From Sphagnum magellanicum (lineage: Eukaryota; Streptophyta; Sphagnopsida; Sphagnales; Sphagnaceae): a stretch of 64,000 nucleotides of DNA. Position numbers and translations under genes: made by a program. The DNA is taken from contig CM038908.1 of assembly GCA_021904315.1 (NCBI GenBank), forward strand, positions 13,784,501 to 13,848,500, written 5' to 3'. Below the pieces are notes generated by a model, which was not told the origin of the DNA, searched no databases, and saw only the letters and a list, made by a program, of their open reading frames with translations. Shown here piece by piece: positions 24,101 through 35,389 of this stretch (position 1 is the first letter of the stretch; each line of letters starts with the position of its first letter).

Positions 24101-26435
24101 GAACCTGACTTATATGACCCAGATCAGCCATTATGGAATAAAGACCGAATTGTACCATCAGGGAGGATCACAAAACTACCATCATTTCACAAGGGACCCC
24201 GAGAGCAGGTCTGGGAGGGAGATGCAGGGAACAACCACAAGACTGACAGATCTAGTGAGGTCCTGATGGGTGGAGGAGCATCAGATGGTGGGATGCATGG
24301 AGCTGATGTAGGGTCTACTGTGTGGGATCGGATTGGGCCTGTTGATCGGAGTGCAGAGGGTAGACCATCAGCGAAGGACAGGATAGAGGACCAGCAAGTT
24401 CAAAGTAGAGGAAGGGGACTTTGGCCAGGGAAATGGGAACGGCAATTGGAGACTCCACATGTGCATGTTGTTACAGGACGTGGGAGAGGTGTTACTGCAC
24501 GAGGGGAGGTAGGACTGCCTGGTCAGCGAGCTAAGGAGGGGTCTAGCTTTGGATCACGATCAACCATAGCACATGGTGTGGTATCAGAGCGAGCTCACCA
24601 GACATTGTATGTAAGCTGCATACCTCCCACTTCAAATCGGGCTGAAGTCTTGCTATCACACTTTGAGAAGTTTGGACAGGTTGTGGATGTTCGAATACCA
24701 CCACACAGTGATAGAGCTTTTGTCCAATTTGCTTCTAGAGAAGCTGCAGAATCAGCTCTGGCATCGCCAGATGCTGTCCTGGGGAATCGTTTCATTCGTC
24801 TTTCATGGGCCAACCGTGATAGCATCCTCAACAATAATGTTGGATCCTCCCCTGCCACTGGTCACTTGCTTTCTACTGGGTCTGAGACTGCAGCTGTGCA
24901 TTCCATACACAATTCGAAAGGAATGGACAAGCTTGGACTTGCTCAGTTGAATGGAATGGGCTCAGCCTATGTGCCAGAGACTCCAGCAAAGGAAAGGGTT
25001 GGCCAGGTGGCCACATCAAATGGTTCCCAATCTTCTGTGGCTGCCTCAGGAGGAATTGTACAAAAAAAGCAGGAGGAACTAGAGCTGATGCGAGAGAAGA
25101 TTCGTCAGAAGCAGGAAGCTCTTGCAAAAAAGCGTGATGAGTTTCGGCGTAAGCTGGAGAGACTTTCCAATCAGGTGAATTGTCCTTCATTTTGCTGCAT
25201 TCTCTTAATCATGAGAATGGAGATTTCTCAATTCTTATGAGAGATATTCATTTTGCTGCAGTCTGTCCAGCCATCAGCATTGAAATGAATGGGCTTGAGC
25301 ACAACCCTGGGTAGTTTCATGATGCTGAAAAAGTTGCAGGTTGCCCTCCATTTCATCTGTAGTGCTGATTGTGCTCATTTTGATATTTGTCTGGTCCCAG
25401 GGAGCTGGGGAGCAAGGAGATAACTCAGAAGATCAGCAGGCCAGCAAACGACAGAAGCTGGATGACAATGGAGACTCTAATATCGGGAAGGAAGGTGTAG
25501 TGGCAGGTGGTGCCCTAACCACTGCTGCATTGAGGAAAAGCATCTCAGGAGAAATTCCACATGCCTCACCCAAGCTTGGAAAATCACCACATCCAAATAT
25601 GAACACTCCCGGGGCAATTGCTGCTCACACATCCCCAGCTGCTTGGGGTCCTGCCCGTTTCAAATTGGATAATCGTCCCTCTGTCCTTAGGGTCCTTGCC
25701 CCACTTCCACCTACTCTGACAGATGTAAGTTTTGTGTGAATCTTCTGAACCACAACATCTATTCCATGAACCAACTTGACCAATTATATCGGTTGTCTGT
25801 GTTTGAGGAGAAGTTTGTCTAAGATCATAGCCCAGGTGTTAGTTACTCTTCTGTCACCTTGACAGTGTACAAGATCCAGGTGCAATATCCAACCTCTTTC
25901 TGGGAATTGGGATTTGTTTCTGTGGTTTTGACAGGTAGCAGTTGCAAGAGAACATTTTGCCATGTTTGGAGAAGTTGCTACCCTGGAAGTAGAGGATGCG
26001 GAAGGTCACAAAGTTGATATCACACAACCATTGACTGTCAACAGTAACTTGCGTGTGAGTTTCACCAATCGACGAAGTGCAGAGAGAGCACTAGGGCAAG
26101 GCAAGTGGTTACAGGGCCAAACTCTGCATCTGGCTTGGGCCCCTGTGTCAAGTAGTCGTGTTACAGATGGGAATGGAGCTGCCAACAACTCTCTGTTGAG
26201 AGGGGATCCAGAGGCACTTAATAGCAGAGAAGGAAGTGGACATGATGAAAATGCAGGGATAGGGGAGTACACCTCAGAGGAAGATAAGGCAAGTGCCAAG
26301 GATGCAAGGAGACAGGTTATATTGAGGGTTGCACAGCAGGAATCATCAGGACAATGTACAGACACAGCAGGTATGAGCAGTAGCAGTGCAGCAGTGCAGC
26401 CACTTCTGTGGAGTGGTGCCAGCCCTCTTGCATAG
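21140..26435 (+). CDS. RBM26/RBM27-like RNA-binding protein (PWI-like, CCCH finger, two RRMs)
   Basis: Six coding exons: 21140-21195, 21916-22034, 22302-23173, 23915-25174, 25401-25724 and 25935-26435. All junctions are GT-AG, and the 3,132-nt frame gives about 1,043 residues. Residues 1-75 form a PWI-like helical domain (ADPTLLADYVVALLKNN, LCIDQLYDFLGEGTKLF) as at the start of RBM26/27. Residues 85-315 are Arg/Ser, Gly and Pro-rich. A CCCH finger (C-x8-C-x5-C-x3-H; CPDFEERGFC, then CPLEH) lies near 318-336. RRM1 is at about 577-651 (TLYVSCIPPTSNRAEVL, RAFVQFASREAAESAL, NRFIRLSWANRD). A Lys/Glu/Arg coiled coil spans 731-769. A second RRM lies at about 862-945. The animal relatives are nuclear and work with the exosome-targeting (PAXT/ARS2) machinery; that role here is inferred. 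Start: ATG 21140 matches the family's short N-terminus, but the frame is open to an in-frame ATG at 20981. It is convergent with the XRCC4-like gene. Confidence 0.9.
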
Positions 26436-28007
26436 GGAAATGTGCACCCAGAGAATGGTATTGTTACTACACAGTGAACCACAGGTAAGATTCTGTACTT
26501 TGTACAGCTTTCTGTTACAACCTTCAAAAGAGTAGTGGCAAGTTGCCAGCTGTGCAGCTCATTATGTAGTCTTTAGACAGCTATATTTTGCATACCAATG
26601 AAGAAGTCAATTGGCTTTTGGTGACTGTCAAGCAGTGAGGTTTTAGTCAAGTGCAGGCTGTGTTAGTGTGCAACTGGAATTTTTTTCTGCTATATGCACT
26701 TCTGGTTTGTAGATTATAGTAAGTCATACCAAGGTTTTGCTACAGACTCTCCTTGGATTGAGAGTGGTCACTCTCCATTGGAAAGGAGTGTTACAGCATT
26801 AACATTTGCAACTGTTTGCTGACGTATGCCAGTTTTGGATAAGTGACCAGAAAGGTCTGCACAACCTCAATGGCATTCTTTCTTAGTGAGAAATGCAACT
26901 CAGTCCCAACTTCTTGTGACATTCAACTTTCATTTTGGTCTGCTGAATTTACTGTCAGGCCAGACCAATCAGGCATTGCTAAGTTGTACAGTTGGGTGCA
27001 GATTTGTGCCTGTTGTGAGCCTAACAGTTTGCCATTATACATTCACCCTCATCCCTGATGGTGGTTGTTTACACTATGCTTGTGGTGAAGTGAGATCGGT
27101 GCAAGTTGATGGGGACTGTGAATGAGCCAACTCTGTACAGGAATCATGAATTGCTTACTCTCTGATAAGCATCCAGTTTTAGAATCTAGGATTTAATGCT
27201 AACCAATTTCAACATGTACAGTTGCTGAGCAGGGTGCAAATGCTACAGTGAAATAAACAACAGAAGCCAGCAAGAATGCTATAGATATTGTGCAAACACC
27301 AGCTCCATATGGAATGCCTTCAGAAGATGGAGCTGCAAGCTCTAAAACTCACATCAGTGAAATAAACAACAGAAGCCAGCAAGAATGCCATAAATATTGT
27401 GCAAACACCAGCTTGATATGGAATGCCTTTGGAAGATGGAGCTGCAAAACTCACACCATGCAATGGATTGAGTGCAGCATGGTGACCTGTATGTGACTAC
27501 CTTGGCAAAATTTGAGGAGGCTATAACAGCTGGTGGCTGAAAAATTGCACAAAGGATAAATATATGATTTCAATACCTGTCTTGATGCTTGCTGATGATC
27601 AACTGCACTGTCTGATTCCACCCTATACTGATTTGAACCTTGCACATGTGATTGGTTATCCAAGAGTGAAAATTAGGCATCTTGGCAAGAATGGGAGCTT
27701 CCTTCTCTCCTCTCAAAGATCACTGCTAAAGAACTAATCCAAACTTGGGGATGCACACTCAGTTGTGTCATACTATTGTTGAAACAAAGTACCTAATGTG
27801 TTTACATTCAAAGGGGTTTGAAGATTTGAAAAATAGAAGTACCATCTTAGCCTTGGCAACAATTCAAAACCAGACCTTAAATGCCTCAGCAATGCCCCCA
27901 ACTCCATTAATGCCCTTCACTTGCTTACAGGTGTGAGCTTTTAAAAATTCATTCAGTGCCAATTCATCAGCACTCCAAGCAGAGCCCTTTCTGCTGTTTT
28001 TCTTTTA
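26436..28007. other. 3' region of the RBM26/27-like gene
   Basis: No coding similarity. A consensus splice donor (CACAGGTAAGAT) lies about 50 nt after the stop, near 26486, so a 3'-UTR intron or alternative C-terminus is possible. A 109-bp tandem duplication lies at 27247-27459. Confidence 0.5.
27247..27459. repeat. 109-bp tandem duplication
   Basis: Two consecutive units, each beginning AGTGAAATAAACAACAGAAG and containing GCCAGCAAGAATGC and TATTGTGCAAACACCAGC. They differ by a few substitutions and small gaps. Non-coding, downstream of the RBM26/27-like stop. Confidence 0.85.
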
Positions 28008-28778
28008 TTGTGGCAGGGCATGTTCACCTGCTCTGTGGAGGAACTTTTCCTTTCAAAAACAAGTTCCTTACGTACCTGTCAAGTATCACGAAAAACCCTC
28101 AAAAAGAGAAGCAGGGGAGTGTTACAGAATAACAGTAAGGCACTGGGGGCCAGTCTGCACTACACCAATACATGGGTATTGTTCCTCATGTGTAGAGACT
28201 GTTATTGCAAAGACAGCACATGCAGATGTGGTTATTTAGAGATTATGCAAAAGCTGTTTAAAGAGGATCTGACCCAAAAACTGCAAAACTGTATTGTCTT
28301 GCAACTCAGGCCTCTCACAACAGCAAAATTCAACGAACACCTCTATAGCTGGGAATTTTTCAAAGCACAAAGGATATCCAAGCCTAGATATCGTCTGAGT
28401 GGTGGAAATTCTAGCTACAGACCGCTTCTAGATGTAAAGGTCACTGAATATCAGAGTTCAGATATTCTATTTGGCCCTTTAAAGGTAGGACTTGTAATGC
28501 TTTACAATTTTCTGACTGCTTGTCTTCAAATTTTCATGGTGGGTGACCTGCCAGACAGAGGAAGCCATTTGTTAGTGAAAAAGGTTGCAACTATGGGAGC
28601 TATGGATATGCATATCAATAGACAATTGGTCATGGTCCACACAAACCATTGTCCTGCCTGGCAACGCATTACGTTAGCAGGGCTCCTGAGGCACAAGTTG
28701 TATAGCAGCCCCTATGTCCATGAGTTAAAAAATTGCATACAACTTATCTACAGAAAGATCACAAACTACCACATATAA
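28008..28778 (+). other. 256-codon open frame of unknown status between convergent genes
   Basis: An uninterrupted plus-strand frame preceded by an acceptor-like TTTATTGTGGCAG. The product would be Leu/Lys/Cys-rich with a cluster CRDCYCKDSTCRCGY and no signal peptide. I recognise no domain. It lies between the RBM26/27-like stop and the end of the minus-strand XRCC4-like gene, where 3' UTRs of both genes are expected. It may be a chance frame, an unannotated exon or a young gene. Confidence 0.25.
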
Positions 28779-28830
28779 CTTCAAGGAACATAAGACTTAT
28801 GCAACCAAAATCTCAGTGTAAGTTGGGATT

Positions 28831-31800
28831 CTAAGTCATTTTGGACTCCGATTTAGGGATTGCAGCAGGGTCAATGTCCCAGCAATTAGTGGGAATGTTG
28901 ACGCCCTCATTGCCTCTCATCCTGTAAGCAGGTACTCTATGTGAAAAATAGTGCATAAGCTTGGGGGGAAGAATGCCTTTCTTGTATGCAGGCACCCAAA
29001 AAGTCCGAAATCCTGGGAGCTTCCCGAGTGCTTGAACCCCAGGTGACCTGGGCCCACAGCCAGATAGAATCTCAACTAACCGGAAGCCAGGCTCTTTTGC
29101 ACAATCTCTTCCGTTGGGCTTTTCTGACCTCTCACCCTCTTTCTCACTACTCTTGTCTGCTGTTGACTTGTTTCTGTTTCTGTGAAATGCCCACACTTCT
29201 CCCTTGTTGGGATAGATTTGAACATGCCTGTTAGAGAGTCCAGTAACTATCATTTGGTGGGAGAAAATGCTGATGGTATTACACCTACCATCCCTGCCAT
29301 CTTTAAATTCACCACAGGAAAGAGAGTAGCCATGGGTCTGCTTCAATCAACAAAACCAGAAGAAAAGGGTTAATGAAAAGCAAGAGCAGGAAGAATCAAC
29401 CATAGGAAATTTGAGCTCTAGTGGGTGCACTTGTTCATCACATTCAGAGGAGTACAGGTATCACAATTGGAGATCAAACATCCAATTCTTGCGACTGTGC
29501 AAAACAGGAAAAAAATCAAAAGAGAAGGACAGGTACCATAATCTGAGATCAAACATGCAATTCTTGCAACTACCCAAAAGGAAGAAAAATCAACAATTGT
29601 AAGAGAAACCAATCTAGTTTTCAGACATACTTCACGTGTGATCAGACTTTGGAGCCCTTGTATCATTTACAGATCAGACAGTGAAATCCCATCAATAGTC
29701 ATAGAATATTACCAACCCGGTTCATCAGCTGTATATCTGGATTGACGCATCTCTCCAGAAATTCAATTGCTACATTGGTAATAACCATTCTTTGGAAGCA
29801 ATGGTTATAAATCATTACCAATTCATCAGAAATCAGGATGGACAAAATGTAAATATGCAAAATAAAGTGCAGTACAGCCCATCAATATGCTATGACACCC
29901 AAATATCCAAAAGCGAAGCATAAATGGCAGGAACAGGCCATTTTAAATGGTCTAAAATCTAAGGACTCTAAACCACATGGCATCATAAATGGAAGAGAGA
30001 GGCCATGTTTGATTCTTGGCAATCAAACAATACCCAGATATGAGCTTGCCCATAGAGGCAGAAAATCAGAGGGAAGGTGCTAGCACATATAGGCAGAGAA
30101 AAGTAGGGAAAGGAGGGAAGGAGATAACAGGGAGAGGAATGGCCCTGACCTGTTGCCACTGGTGCTCCTGTGGAGATAGGTTTATGCGCTCCAACCACTT
30201 AAACCATGCTCTGAAGGGAGGCCTCCGGGACACCTTTGTGATGCGCACCCAGGTACGTGGCATATCATCCACTTCATCATATAATGCCCATATCTGCCAT
30301 CATCACAATGCCATGGTTAATCCCACTTCCACCAGCCAAAGAAGGGGTAGTCTACATACAGTTCAGCCATGTGTGATACATTTTACAAACCGCACAAATA
30401 TCCCTATGCTAAGATGATGAACTACGTCCAGGAATTGTCATGATGTCAGATGAAGTTTTTCTGCATCAAATGTTGATTAGAACCTCTAAGGCCCAAATTC
30501 AAACTGGTTCTCAGTCAGCATGGTACAAATGCAACACTCAAATTCAGATGTCTGTGGTTGAAAAATCCAAAGTGACTGTTGCAATGCCAACTGGATTGCT
30601 GGCTTCTTTCAATGATGAACAAACCTATCTTAGACAAACAGGAAAGGTCCTTTGCATAACACCAGTCATGACTCACAACTCTGTATTGTTTTACTGTTTG
30701 ATTTCACAGTGGAAGTATGTGACAAAGATTATTCACCTCCATTGCATGCAGCAAATCAAAACCAAGCACATGTTCATGACAGAATCTTGTTCTAACAGAC
30801 TAGGGAGTTCCAACTTGGTGTTGGAGTTTGAACTGGTATGACCATTTTACATGAACTTGGAAAAGCACACCTGGTCTTTCTTAATGCGCTCTTCTGTGCG
30901 ATCATCTTCAAACTTGTAATAATCAGCATCTTGGAACTCCTGATGAAGAGTTTTGTCCAACTTCACCTCAATGATTGAAGCATCATCATCTGAGGAATCT
31001 GATGGCAACTTCCTAGCAGCGACCTTGGTATGTACCCCTGCATCTGCATAAATAACACTGTTCAGTCTAATTGCCTAAGACTGTAAAAGAAGTGAGGGCA
31101 GGAAACTGAATTGGTGTACAAGGTCCTCACTTGGAAATGGACAGCCCTAAATCATAAACCCACTTACAATTTGGGTAGCACATGTATTGCTTTGTCAAGA
31201 AAGAATTTCACTGCAAAACAGAAAATTGGTACCTGAACTAGTGTATTGTGCAGCAATTTTCTGTCGTTTAGCAGCACTGAATGGACGCCCCAGCTTTTTA
31301 TGCTCCTTAACCACTCCTTGTGCCTCCCCTGACCCATTGCACTCCCTCTGGCTTGACTTCAACATATTTGCCACAGCTTTTCTGCATTTCTGACTGCTTG
31401 TACGTCCAAGGTGAGGAACTTCCTCAGTATCATCTTCTGAAACATTCTCAGCTCGATTTAGCAATGCTTTCTCCCCTTTCTTATTGCCCTCTAGCTTCCC
31501 TTTTGTGCTAACCTCTGCTACTGGCTCTACTGTCACACTATTGGATTTCAATGTTCCTTTTGAAATCCATCTACCCAAGGAATCCCTCTTATTTTCCAGT
31601 CCTCTCTGATTCACATGTTGCAGTCGGTTGCTTCTGTTACTAGGAACTTTAGCTACTGGATATGCTTCATCATTCAGAAGATCCAGTACCTCCACATTTG
31701 CCTTTGCAAAAATCTCGTGATTTTCATTGACTTTGAGTAAAGGTGATGTTTGAAAGCTGTCAGCTTTCATCAGAACAGTCCCTTTTCCAGAGCTTGCAAC

Positions 31801-34703
31801 TTTCACCATTTCATCCAGTTCTTTGGGCCTTTCAGTATCCCTATGTCCAGAACATTCCCAACTTGTTCCTTCCTGAAACTCGTTCTTCACTTCCATAAGC
31901 CATGTCCTCCACTTTCCTGCTGTGCTCTCTCTGACTCCCCTGGAAAGATGCAAATTGGGTGTTAATCACTTTCTTCATTTGTTTGTTCAGAGAAGCAGAT
32001 AGATTTTTTCAAGTCCTTTTCACTGGTACAAGCAAACATGACCAGATTACAAACATGATTGTTAGGACATAAGGTCACAACACAGCAGAGTCTCTTCTGT
32101 GGGTCTTCCATGCAATTGGTTATGCATCCATATCACGTGATGGGTGACAAGGTAGTATTGTCTAGTACCTGAATCCAGTGTAAAAAGAACTGGGAAAGGC
32201 CTCTTCCTTCACACTGGAGTCAGTGTTTTGTTCTTCTGCTCCTGCTCCTTTGCTGGCTTCTCCACACTGAGGAATGACTAGTTTCTTCTCATATTTCTGG
32301 AGAGTCACCAAGGGCTGTCTCTCTGACCATGGGCCAACATTGTCAATGCCACCACTTGTTGGAACAACTCTCTCAATAGGAACATTCCCAACAACACTCT
32401 GATCTTCCTTCCCCAACATCCCAATGTTTGCAGAATTTCCCTCTTCTCTCCTAACCCTGTGCCCACTGCTTTCATCTCCTGTCTTCTTGGCTCCTTGCAC
32501 CTCCAGCCCCCTTCTATCACAGTCCTTGCTTTGAAGAGGAAATCTTATATCATCCTCCTGTCCCTCATGATCACTGTCACTAACAACAATCACATCATCC
32601 TTTGTGTTACTGTGAGATACACTATGAGGAAAACCCCCTACATTACTGACATTGCCCCTGAGTTCATCAACAAGACTGACAGCTTCAGCCCTCAAGACTC
32701 CCTTCTTCAGTTCAACATTTGTCTTTTTTGCATCACTTATCTCCATTTTGTCAACTACATGTGCCTCACTATCTTTAACAGGAGCTCTTGGGAGCTTGAA
32801 ATTTGCTGGGAATCGATCAACACATCTCACACTTTCAGCACACACTTTTGCAGGAAGTCTTGTAAGGCAATTCAGCAGCCTCATGATGTTATTGTCAAGG
32901 ACTACTGGGGCACCTTCACACTGCTGTTCGCACACCTGCGCCTGCTCTTCCATGAAGGCCCCTCTCCTCTTGTTGCAATTGAAGGTCAACTCTTGATTGC
33001 TATTGGTTGTTTGAAAGCAATGTGAGTAGGGCCTCTTATTGCACTGCATGCCAGTATCAGGAGGCCCAATAAAATGCAACCTTTGAGAACCCAGAAGGGA
33101 GAAGGCTGACGGGTTTATGAGAGAAGAATCTTTCATGGAATTGCAAGATGCTTGCCAAGGGCCACAAACTGAGATGGTCTCCAGTTGTGAGATCTCATGA
33201 TCAACATGAGAGATTGCAGTCTTTGAAGAACTGAGTTCAAAGGTCTTTTGAGGATTCCTAGGTGGTTTTGATGCCTTGGATTCAGCACCCAATTGGGAAT
33301 TTTGGGGCCCAAAATGGGTCAAAGCGTACTGACTTTCAGCGAATGACCTATTGTGCAACACATTTTGCTTCTGCAAAGCATCATGGTTATGCCTGGATGG
33401 CAAATGTGCAAGGGACACTTCAGCCTCTGCTTGTTCAGCCTGTTCATATGTTGCAACAATACAATGGTCTTTCAGGTGAAAGTCCACAACAGCGTCAGTG
33501 GTCAGCTTCATGTGAGTCTTTTGCATACAATAAAAGTTTCTATTTGCACCACCAAGTGTCAACAGCATATATTTTTCAAAACTCTGTTCGCTTAAAGATC
33601 AATGCATGATCAGTTTCAAAAACCACAGATAAAATGGCAACAGTTGTGACCTTACCTTAAGTCTTTCAATTTTTCCCAAAATATGATCAAAAACATTGCA
33701 GACAATTGCAGCTGGATCCTGTTCCTTCTTGAGCTCAAGCTTGACCTTCCTGCCTGCCATTGTCCATGAGAACTGCATTGCACCATTCCTTCAGACTTAA
33801 TGACCACAAATCATGCAAAAGTCACATGTGTCGATCCACAAGTCGAAAGGAGATCAAAACAAAGCAGACAGTAATCCACTACCAATCAATCATCAACAAC
33901 CCCAAGGAAGACCAAGCAAACCAAAAAACCAGTTTCACAGGGATTGCGCTGCTGCATGCTTGTAGCAACAGACAGAGAAAAACATGGGAGATCTTAGAGA
34001 GATAATGATACAACATACTTGCAACTTGTACTACATATGGCTGATGAGCTGAGGGACAATCAGAAGCACAAAGGCGGAGGACAGTGGATGATATGGTCAC
34101 TACCTATGTCCATGTCTGTGTGTGCAAGAAAGAGTGGACAACAGCATGGCATTGCCAGGAAAAAAAAAACGCTGAAGAAATTGTTGGGATGGGGTTTTGG
34201 ATATACAAACCAATGCCCAAGTCCAGTTGAAGTCTAGAGCTCGAAAGGAGTAAGTTGCTGCAGGATCTTGCAAGCACAGATGTAAGGCAGCCATTTCCAT
34301 GAATTCCCCAACATTGATGCCCCATGCTGATGCAATTTCAGCCACATCCTGCACTGACACTGGGCCCCAATTCACCTACTTGTGAGAAACTAATCCCATC
34401 TCTGAGCTTCTGTCTGTCTGTCTGTCTGTCTCTCCCTCTCCACACTTCCCCCTCTCAAGTCTTTTAAGACTGATTATACCCCCAACAACAACAACAACAA
34501 CAAAGCGGAAAGGAGGTTGAGAGAGAAAGAATAGAGAGAGTATTATTACTGTGGTAGGACCAAGCCAATAAGCCATTGAGAGCTGTGATATGCAAGCTCT
34601 CATCCTGCAGCCACCTTATCTTTACATATATGTGCTCTCCTGACTTGAGCTTCAACTTGGTCACAGTAATAATCCCTCCTTCATAGCCACCTTCATCAGC
34701 CAT
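28831..34703 (-). CDS. XRCC4: XRCC4-like head domain joined to a DUF3444 domain (putative fusion protein)
   Basis: Eight coding exons on the minus strand: 34703-34550, 34359-34211, 33772-33656, 33583-32169, 31939-31233, 31043-30871, 30293-30150 and 29340-28831. Every junction is GT-AG and in phase, giving 3,369 nt or about 1,122 residues. Exons 1-3 (residues 1-140) match the plant XRCC4 head: GEHIYVKIRW, LNGLLAWSYH, VGEFMEMAALHLCLQDP, ATYSF, FSWTMAGRKVKLELKKE, ending IERLK. The stretch between the AW and VGEF motifs has the same length as plant XRCC4 without gaps. Residues 141-850 are low-complexity and polar. They contain a SUMO-interaction-like VIVVSDSD near residue 471 and no clear coiled coil, so the usual LIG4-binding helix is not evident. 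Exons 6-8 form DUF3444: DADYYKFEDDRTEERIKKDQ, then IWALYDEVDDMPR, WFKWLE, IYPNKGEVWAF, FSHRVPAYRM and CWDIDPAAIP just before the stop. XRCC4 acts in end joining; DUF3444 is plant-specific and of unknown function. The exon 3-4 junction is the weakest: acceptor at 33584 or alternatively 33518. Two adjacent genes remain possible, but no stop separates them. Confidence 0.78.
34411..34430. repeat. TGTC microsatellite in intron 1 of the XRCC4-like gene
   Basis: Five TGTC units followed by a CT-rich run, lying between coding exons 1 and 2. Likely length-polymorphic. Confidence 0.8.
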
Positions 34704-35058
34704 GCCCACGACAATTGCACCCTGCTTCAAGATAAAAAAACCCTTTCAAAAACCCCTTGTAAAAAAAAGATTCTCGAACACCATTTCCTTCCGCCGCAAC
34801 TCATTCTACAACGCAATTTACCTCCTTCCACTCGAAAATCAAGAACACCCATTTCCTCAATTTTCACCCCCCACCCCACCCCACTCTCGAAAGCTGATTT
34901 TTTCACGTCATAAAGAATTCGGAGAAACAACAAACCAATTCGCCCAAACCATCTCAACAGTCTCAATTCTGCTTTTCTCAACACTGGGGGGGGTGTCGTA
35001 AAATAAAATTCCCGAAACACACACTCAGGGAAATAATACTTCCAAATCCATGGAAAAT

Positions 35059-35066
35059 TTTATATA
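35059..35066 (-). promoter_or_regulatory. TATA-like box, candidate promoter of the XRCC4-like gene
   Basis: TATATAAA on the minus strand, about 356 nt upstream of the ATG at 34703. The interval contains no competing long frame. GC-richer sequence at 35150-35370 could alternatively be an upstream untranslated exon or promoter. Confidence 0.3.
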
Positions 35067-35389
35067 CAAATCAGATGTGGATTCTTACACCCAGGAAGAG
35101 TCATGCACACGTTAAGAGAAGAGAAGAGAAGAAAGGAGAGAATTGCTACTACTATACCTGCTGGGTTTCTGCTTCACATTTCTTTAGCGGCATTAGCCGG
35201 GCAAGAAGACTCCGATCTTTGTCGCTGATCCTGTTGCGGCGACAAATATTTTTTGGGCTGTCGTCGTGCGTCGTCCCAAGCTGAGCTTGGTGGGCCATAG
35301 CGTGTCGACGAAAGCAAAGAGATTGGGTGCGTGCGAGCGAGCGGAGCGACCGAGCATGTATGCGTACAAGAAGTGAGTATACAATCCCC

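Noticed and set aside
26006..26527. 173-codon minus-strand frame
   Set aside because: Antisense of the second RRM exon of the RBM26/27-like gene.
30440..30841. 133-codon plus-strand frame
   Set aside because: Lies in the intron between exons 6 and 7 of the minus-strand gene, has no recognisable domain and no sign of its own transcription unit.
32459..33025. 188-codon plus-strand frame
   Set aside because: Antisense of the long linker exon of the XRCC4-DUF3444 gene.
35193..35384. 63-codon minus-strand frame as a possible first exon of the XRCC4-like gene
   Set aside because: The head domain already starts normally at 34703, and no in-phase donor-acceptor pair connecting the two is convincing.
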